Below are positions 58,838 through 64,000 of a DNA stretch of 64,000 nt, piece after piece. The notes under the pieces were generated by a model. That model was given only the letters and a program-made list of their open reading frames with translations, ran no database searches and had not been told where the DNA came from. Origin of the DNA: Caprimulgus europaeus (taxonomy: Eukaryota; Chordata; Aves; Caprimulgiformes; Caprimulgidae). Numbering within the stretch: position 1 is the first letter of the stretch; each line of letters begins with the position of its first letter. The stretch is taken from assembly GCA_907165065.1 (NCBI GenBank), contig OU015528.1, positions 24,758,015-24,822,014 on the forward strand, given 5' to 3'. The position numbers were made by a program, and so were the translations under genes.

Positions 58838-60147
58838 AAATGGACTACAAATATAACAGTTACAGACAGGTACGACTTGTACAGTAGTACCTACTTCCTG
58901 CAACAACTTTCATTTTTTTTTCACTGTTCCTTCTGCCATTAGATCCCAACTGCCACATTTTTAATAATATTTTACATCTGAGTTGTTCAATGTAGTTTAA
59001 TGTAAAATTATTTTTTTCTGAGCAGACAGTTCCACAAATCTATTGAAGCTGTACACAGGATTGATTCAGAAGTTGTTATTCTTGCCATACTTTGAACCTT
59101 ACTTGAACTGTGTCATGCTATATCTAAACTAAATACAACAAAGGATAATGGTATTAAATCTAACTAGATAATTTTCATATGTACCATCTAAACACTCGTA
59201 GAAGTACTAACGTCAATTGTACAGAAATCTAGTTTAGATGTAATTCTGACTTATTTGTGTTTTGGGTAGGTTATATCTTCAAACTGATATGTTAATGGCT
59301 ACAATGAATAAAATACTTTTGGCAGTTGGAGTCGCTTTCTGTATTTGCTTTTTAAATATCAAAATCTGTGGTCTTAGGACTGGATTCATGCCACATAAGT
59401 TTATATACTTAACTATAGTGACTAAATTAAAAACATAGTCTCTCTAGTGTCCCTACACAACAAAAAAGGCTTAACCTCTTCAGAAGACTATTCAACCCAT
59501 TTAAGATGTTAATTTCCTCAGAAAGGGACACTTCATCTCTATGAGTCACAGAGAAAACTGTGGCTTGCAGAGGATACCATACTACTCTAGGAACCACAGT
59601 CAAATGCATATGTGTAAACAGGAAAAGTGAAACAATAAAGTCTAAAATAATATTAAAAGCCTTGTTGCTAAACCCTTGCATTTTAAAGAGCTTTGAAACA
59701 TTTATATACATTTCTCCAATACAGTATGTTTCCACAATGAACATATCAGAGAACCAAAAGAGAAACAACAGTGGAGTTAGTCCTAATGCAAATTTATTCA
59801 ATCTCAAAATCCTTAGAAGGGAACTCATGCTATATCTTTGAACTGTATAAAATGAGTACTACACAAAAAAGAGGAGGCTAGTTAAAGAAAATGTGAAGGG
59901 TAAGTTGAACTGACAACGTATGTTCACTGGAGACTTTAAAATAACAGTAAAATTAGCAAACAGAAATCATCAGATAAAAAAGGCTCCAAAAGGGACAAAT
60001 AAACAGTCAGAATGATTAAATGTCTGACTTAAAGAGGTTAATATAAGCAAAGATATCTTTCAGCAAATGGAAGTTGTGCTCAAATGAAGAAAACACAGTA
60101 GAGCAGGTATTCTGGCAAGGCAATCATAAGATTAGTATAAGTCCAGT

Positions 60148-60163
60148 AAAAAAAAAAAAAAAA
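60148..60163. repeat. Poly-A run (16)
   Basis: Sixteen consecutive A. Confidence 0.9.
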
Positions 60164-60913
60164 GTTTTGGAGAAAAGTTTGCTAAAGGCTGAAAATATAA
60201 AACTATTTTAAATACATCTGACTGCAGTTAATGCAGAGAGCAAAGTACTTCTGAAGAACAATGCAGGGAAACACATCTTCTGAGATGTATTTTGAGGATG
60301 AGTGAGAGAGAAAAATAGCATCCTTATCTGGGACTGACATGCCTGATTAAGAACTACACATTAGAAATACTGTCTATGAAGAATAACAGCAAGGAGTCAA
60401 CCGCCTTAGTGGTGATAGCTGGTATAGAATGTGCCACTACCTAGAATAAGAAAAAGAAGTGGCTTTGCTGTTAGTGCTTTTTGAGTAAAAAGTCATGACT
60501 GATGCACCTGCCTAGAAGGTGAGATTTGGACTCACACGCTTCTCCAGACTGGAGACTGAAATTCATGGAAGGTTTCCTCAGCTGTCTTGTAATCAGGGCA
60601 TTTGGAGATCAGGGGAAAGAGAGGGGTTTTTCACAACTTTCTTGGATGCTCCTGCGGCTCATCTTCTCCAGGTCAACAATGCCATTTGCCATCCTGAGAC
60701 CCAGAGTCACCCACAGGGATTAAATAGTCCTCCTATTGGGATGGTGAGAAGGAAAGAAGAAGGGAAGAAGCATGAGGTAGGGAGAGAAGTGGAAGATCCT
60801 TTTAAAGGCAAAGGCTTTCTGGTGATACACTTGTGAGAGCAAGATTTTAGGGGTTCCTGAGAGGGACATGCCTACTGCACAACTTGAGCATCCTCTCTGT
60901 CTCCTGTTTGTAG

Positions 60914-60932
60914 CAACTGCAACAGCCATCAG
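60914..60932 (+). other. Possible 19-nt microexon
   Basis: A strong acceptor-like tract (TCCTCTCTGTCTCCTGTTTG then TAG, ending 60913) is followed 19 bases later by a near-consensus donor CAG/GTAAGC (60930-60938). Both signals are close to consensus, but 19 nt is not a multiple of three and no neighbouring exon was found. Chance is likely. Confidence 0.12.
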
Positions 60933-61461
60933 GTAAGCAAAATGAGTGATCTGGCACTATGATACTTTACTGCTGTATATTTCTGTGCACTGCCTGGAGT
61001 AAGTGCTCAACAGAGCTCAATTACTGCCTTTTTTTTTTGCTGCCAAACAAGTTTTCAGATGTTCACATGCATATGTTTATTTTTTCATCATATGTATGGT
61101 TAATTGTGTGTTCTAGTGCTTGCTAGAAATAGCAATTTGAAGTTTTTAAATTGCTGGACTACTTGTATGAGAATATTTATTCAGACTGATAGAAGATACT
61201 GCAAGTCCTATATTAAAGAGCCTTAAATCAAGCTAAAAGTGACTATTTTCAAACAGAGCTCAGGTTGTAGACTGTTTTTTCAATAGCTTTACAACTCCTG
61301 GAAAGTAAATCTCCCAATTAATGTAATTATGATAATCTTTATTAAAAATAGAATTTTACACCTTTCCAAAGGACTTGTATATCAAATGTGGAGATGGATA
61401 CATACACCATAAGTATTTGATTTTTAACTTTTTTCCTGGCACTCAGAAGTCTATTTTTACC

Positions 61462-61477
61462 TTTTTTTTTTTTTTTT
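61462..61477. repeat. Poly-T run (16)
   Basis: Sixteen consecutive T. Confidence 0.9.
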
Positions 61478-63887
61478 CCCTAACAGTTAAAAGCTGAAAG
61501 ATTCTTCTTTGATGTTCATGTTTCTATATTTAGGAATGTTAATTTCTCAGAAGTTATTGGAAGCTACAGAAATTAATCTTTCTCATGATACCACTGTCTC
61601 CTTAGGCCTCTGTCTATGTCCATTCATAGAAATTGGAAACATCCTTTTTGATCTAATGTGTCATTATTTTTTTATTATCTCCTTTCCACTGAGCCTAAAC
61701 TTCATAGTATTTTTCTTTCCCTGAGATGGGGCTGAAAAATGGCACTCAGCTACTATAGAAATTAAAGTCACTGTGTGAATGCACATCCTGAGTAAGATTT
61801 ACTTTGGATAACGAGTGTGTTAGTGATAAGAATTGGAGATATTTATGAAAGTGGGCTTACCACTTCTAAATGCTTGAAGAATTCATGGTTTACTGTTTCT
61901 GGATCATATAGTCTCCTTTTCTTGTATAAAGTAGTCCTAGTAAAGGCAAAGCCTTGTCTGGAGAATTAATGCCTCTTCAGCTCTGAGTATTACTTATGAT
62001 ATACAAAATCAGACTCTATTTGGGTGCTATTCATAGTACTTCTCTTCCATGTCCAGGCTTGATGACTATTATCCACCTACTGTTAGTTTCTTCCAGGATG
62101 GTGCTCTGTATGGAAGAAACACCATAACTTGTTCAAATTAAATGTAGTGTCATAGATGAATTTAATCCTCAAGGTGTATTGAAAGGTATTTTCTGTCCTC
62201 CTAGTAATAGTTAGGACTGCAAGAAAATGTCCAGGCCAATGACTAGGACCTGGCTTGAGGTTAAGCTAACTGAAAAGTGTGTGAAAAACTGCTGGGGTTA
62301 TTAAGAGGAAGTTATATGACAAATGGCTGAACTTCACAGAGGGGAATACGGGGTGCTTTTTGAAGATTAAAATCTTGCAAAACCAACTCAACCTAGATAA
62401 CAGTATCAGTGATATCATCTCACACCACAGAGTGTAACGGGAACAGAAATATCAAAATTTAAAACTGATTTAAAATGGGGACCAATGGGGAGAAGAAAGG
62501 AAGGGTGAAAAGCAGAGTCAATAAACTAAAAGAGACAGTAAGTTATCTAAATCATGTGACTAGTGCTCTTTAGGGGACCTGCTGGACAACTCTGCCCGTG
62601 TTCACTGAAGCCTAGACCAGGGCAAAAAAACAACCTATTGTTCTGATGCATTGAGCACTCTGGTGTCACCATCTTGTAGACCTGATGGCATCACCTTCTA
62701 TCCAGCACTTCCTAATATTAATTAAGTCAGGCTTTCACTTTTTTGTAGTGTTATAGTTAGATTTGCTTGTTCATTTTTGCTTTTTAAAAAAATTTCTCAT
62801 CCTTATTAGCCATTCCCAGTCTCTTTTTTTTTTTTCATTTTATTCACATTAGTTATTCATTAATTGTATGTTACTAAAACATAGATCATAAACATTCTAG
62901 TGTTTGCCTAATATTTCTGATTCACTCACGTTTATTTTCTGTATGAAAGAATGAAATATTGCTATGCTTTTATGATCTTTGAAAAGAGTGATATTTTAAA
63001 TATTTTATATTTTTAAAGATTTTAAGAGCACTGTGATACTGCAAACCATGTATAAATAAAGAACACTGCAATTTTTTTCTAAGGAGAAGGGGAATGGCAA
63101 ATAAATAAGTTTTCCTAAAATTTGTATTTTAAAATTTGCAACTATACAGCAGCTGGGAATAAACCATACAAGTCTATACTAAGACTACTACACCTTTTTA
63201 GAAAATGTTTCTAATAGCCTGTGGAAATGTAAAAAAAAGTGTACACACAAAAGTTAAAACAGAAAATATAATTTTAATTTTAGTTTTCCTTGCCTCATGA
63301 GAAAGAATTGTACTAGAATCCAAAATATTAACATATACAGTAACTTACACAAGAATTTTACATTTTAAATGAAATAGATTGTAACTGGAATATTTCTGAG
63401 ATTCTTTATAGCCAAAAGAATATCAGTGTTCAATATAGCATGTTCTCAGAGTAAAGTCTGAAAAGAGGTCAATAGCTGGTCATATTCTGAAAATGTCTCA
63501 GTTACTGTAGCTCTCTTCAGTTTTATAGTGTTATACTGAATTACACTGGCTGAAGATCCAATGTGGTGCTTTTATCAGAAAAATATCATGTGGTTTATCT
63601 GTGCTGGTACAGAGTGCTGAGTTGAAATTTTTACATATTCTCTTATGAGGAAAAAATTTGAACCCAATTATAGGGAGGGAATACAGATGTAATAGTGTCA
63701 AATGAGGAGATATTGAGAACAAACAGCAGTGGCAATTTTTTTACATGGAAAGCATACATAAAACACCTTAAAGGATTTATCTGTCCAATTCCTACTAGAT
63801 TACAGTAGGATTTTGGTATCATAGAATTGTGTAGCTAGAATATAACCTCTCCATTGCATTGGCAACAGCTGTACAAGTACCCTGAAG

Positions 63888-63900
63888 AAAAAAAAAAAAA
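63888..63900. repeat. Poly-A run (13)
   Basis: Thirteen consecutive A, followed by C and further A-rich sequence. Confidence 0.9.
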
Positions 63901-64000
63901 CAAAAACCAAGAGATATTTTAAGGTGAAGTTGGAGAAAATAGCTAGCCTCATCACTCAGCCATCGCAGATAGGAGATCTGCAGAGGTAGAATACCATTTA

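Larger units (their letters stand above)
58838..64000. other. Unique AT-rich DNA, no recognised gene
   Basis: Contains a 133-codon hydrophobic minus frame (59427-59828) that I judge to be chance, a 105-codon plus frame (60519-60836), a possible microexon (60914-60932), poly-A and poly-T runs and a doubtful CR1-tail-like word at about 63819. No repeat family or gene identified. Confidence 0.55.

Noticed and set aside
59427..59828. 133-codon hydrophobic minus-strand frame resembling a membrane protein
   Set aside because: Hydrophobicity follows from T-rich DNA; no topology, motif, splice or promoter support.
63819..63860. ATCATAGAATT word resembling a minus-strand CR1 tail
   Set aside because: Following sequence does not continue as CR1 3' UTR; could be a very decayed fragment but cannot be supported.
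1..64000. CRISPR arrays, operons, tRNA or rRNA genes
   Set aside because: No regularly spaced direct repeats, no bacterial gene structure and no recognisable structural RNA genes; the DNA is vertebrate.

Overview
The window is vertebrate nuclear DNA and almost certainly avian. It is AT-rich, intergenic or intronic, and carries no gene that I can identify. The bird assignment rests on eight copies of the CR1 (chicken repeat 1) LINE, recognised by their endonuclease/reverse-transcriptase ORF2 remnants, the characteristic ORF2 C-terminus and 3' UTR, and the ATTCTRTG-type 3' tail. It also rests on three solo LTRs whose ends (TGTGGTGGGTTGAC... / ...AAACCCAATACA) I recognise as an LTR type common in bird genomes. 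There are no prokaryotic features, no rRNA or tRNA, and no CRISPR array.

Layout. 1-6144 is unique AT-rich DNA with one weak candidate exon on the minus strand (769-1046). 6145-7060 is an internally deleted CR1 (+) that keeps the endonuclease part and the 3' tail. 7061-12031 is unique, with a hairpin whose arm begins with the first 12 nt of miR-34a (8942-9003). 12032-22613 is a repeat cluster: solo LTRs at 12032-12796, 15720-16809 and 21481-22613, all transcribed towards the minus strand and each with a 5-bp target duplication (one perfect, two diverged). Between them lie a CR1 (-) at 18920-19935 and an unassigned promoter-like block at about 19936-20980. A G-quadruplex tract (22934-22962) and a CR1 (-) at 23011-23538 follow. 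23539-36894 is unique DNA with low-complexity tracts and one stretch that looks like a conserved non-coding element. Later CR1 copies are at 36895-37190 (-), 43877-46468 (-, about 2.6 kb and the longest), 48694-48908 (-), 51385-52546 (+) and 57545-58837 (+, with a 348-codon open frame). The remainder to 64000 is unique AT-rich DNA.

The elements do not work together as a system. This is a record of independent insertions: at least three CR1 subfamilies in both orientations and one LTR family with two subtypes. All CR1 copies are 5'-truncated or broken and none can encode a complete ORF2 protein. The most useful leads are the miR-34-seed hairpin, the solo-LTR cluster with its repetitive internal array that opens long spurious frames, the 17-bp palindrome in one CR1 tail, and two stretches that read like conserved regulatory DNA. 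I see no convincing new biological system. Boundaries of repeats without target duplications are accurate to roughly 5-20 bases.
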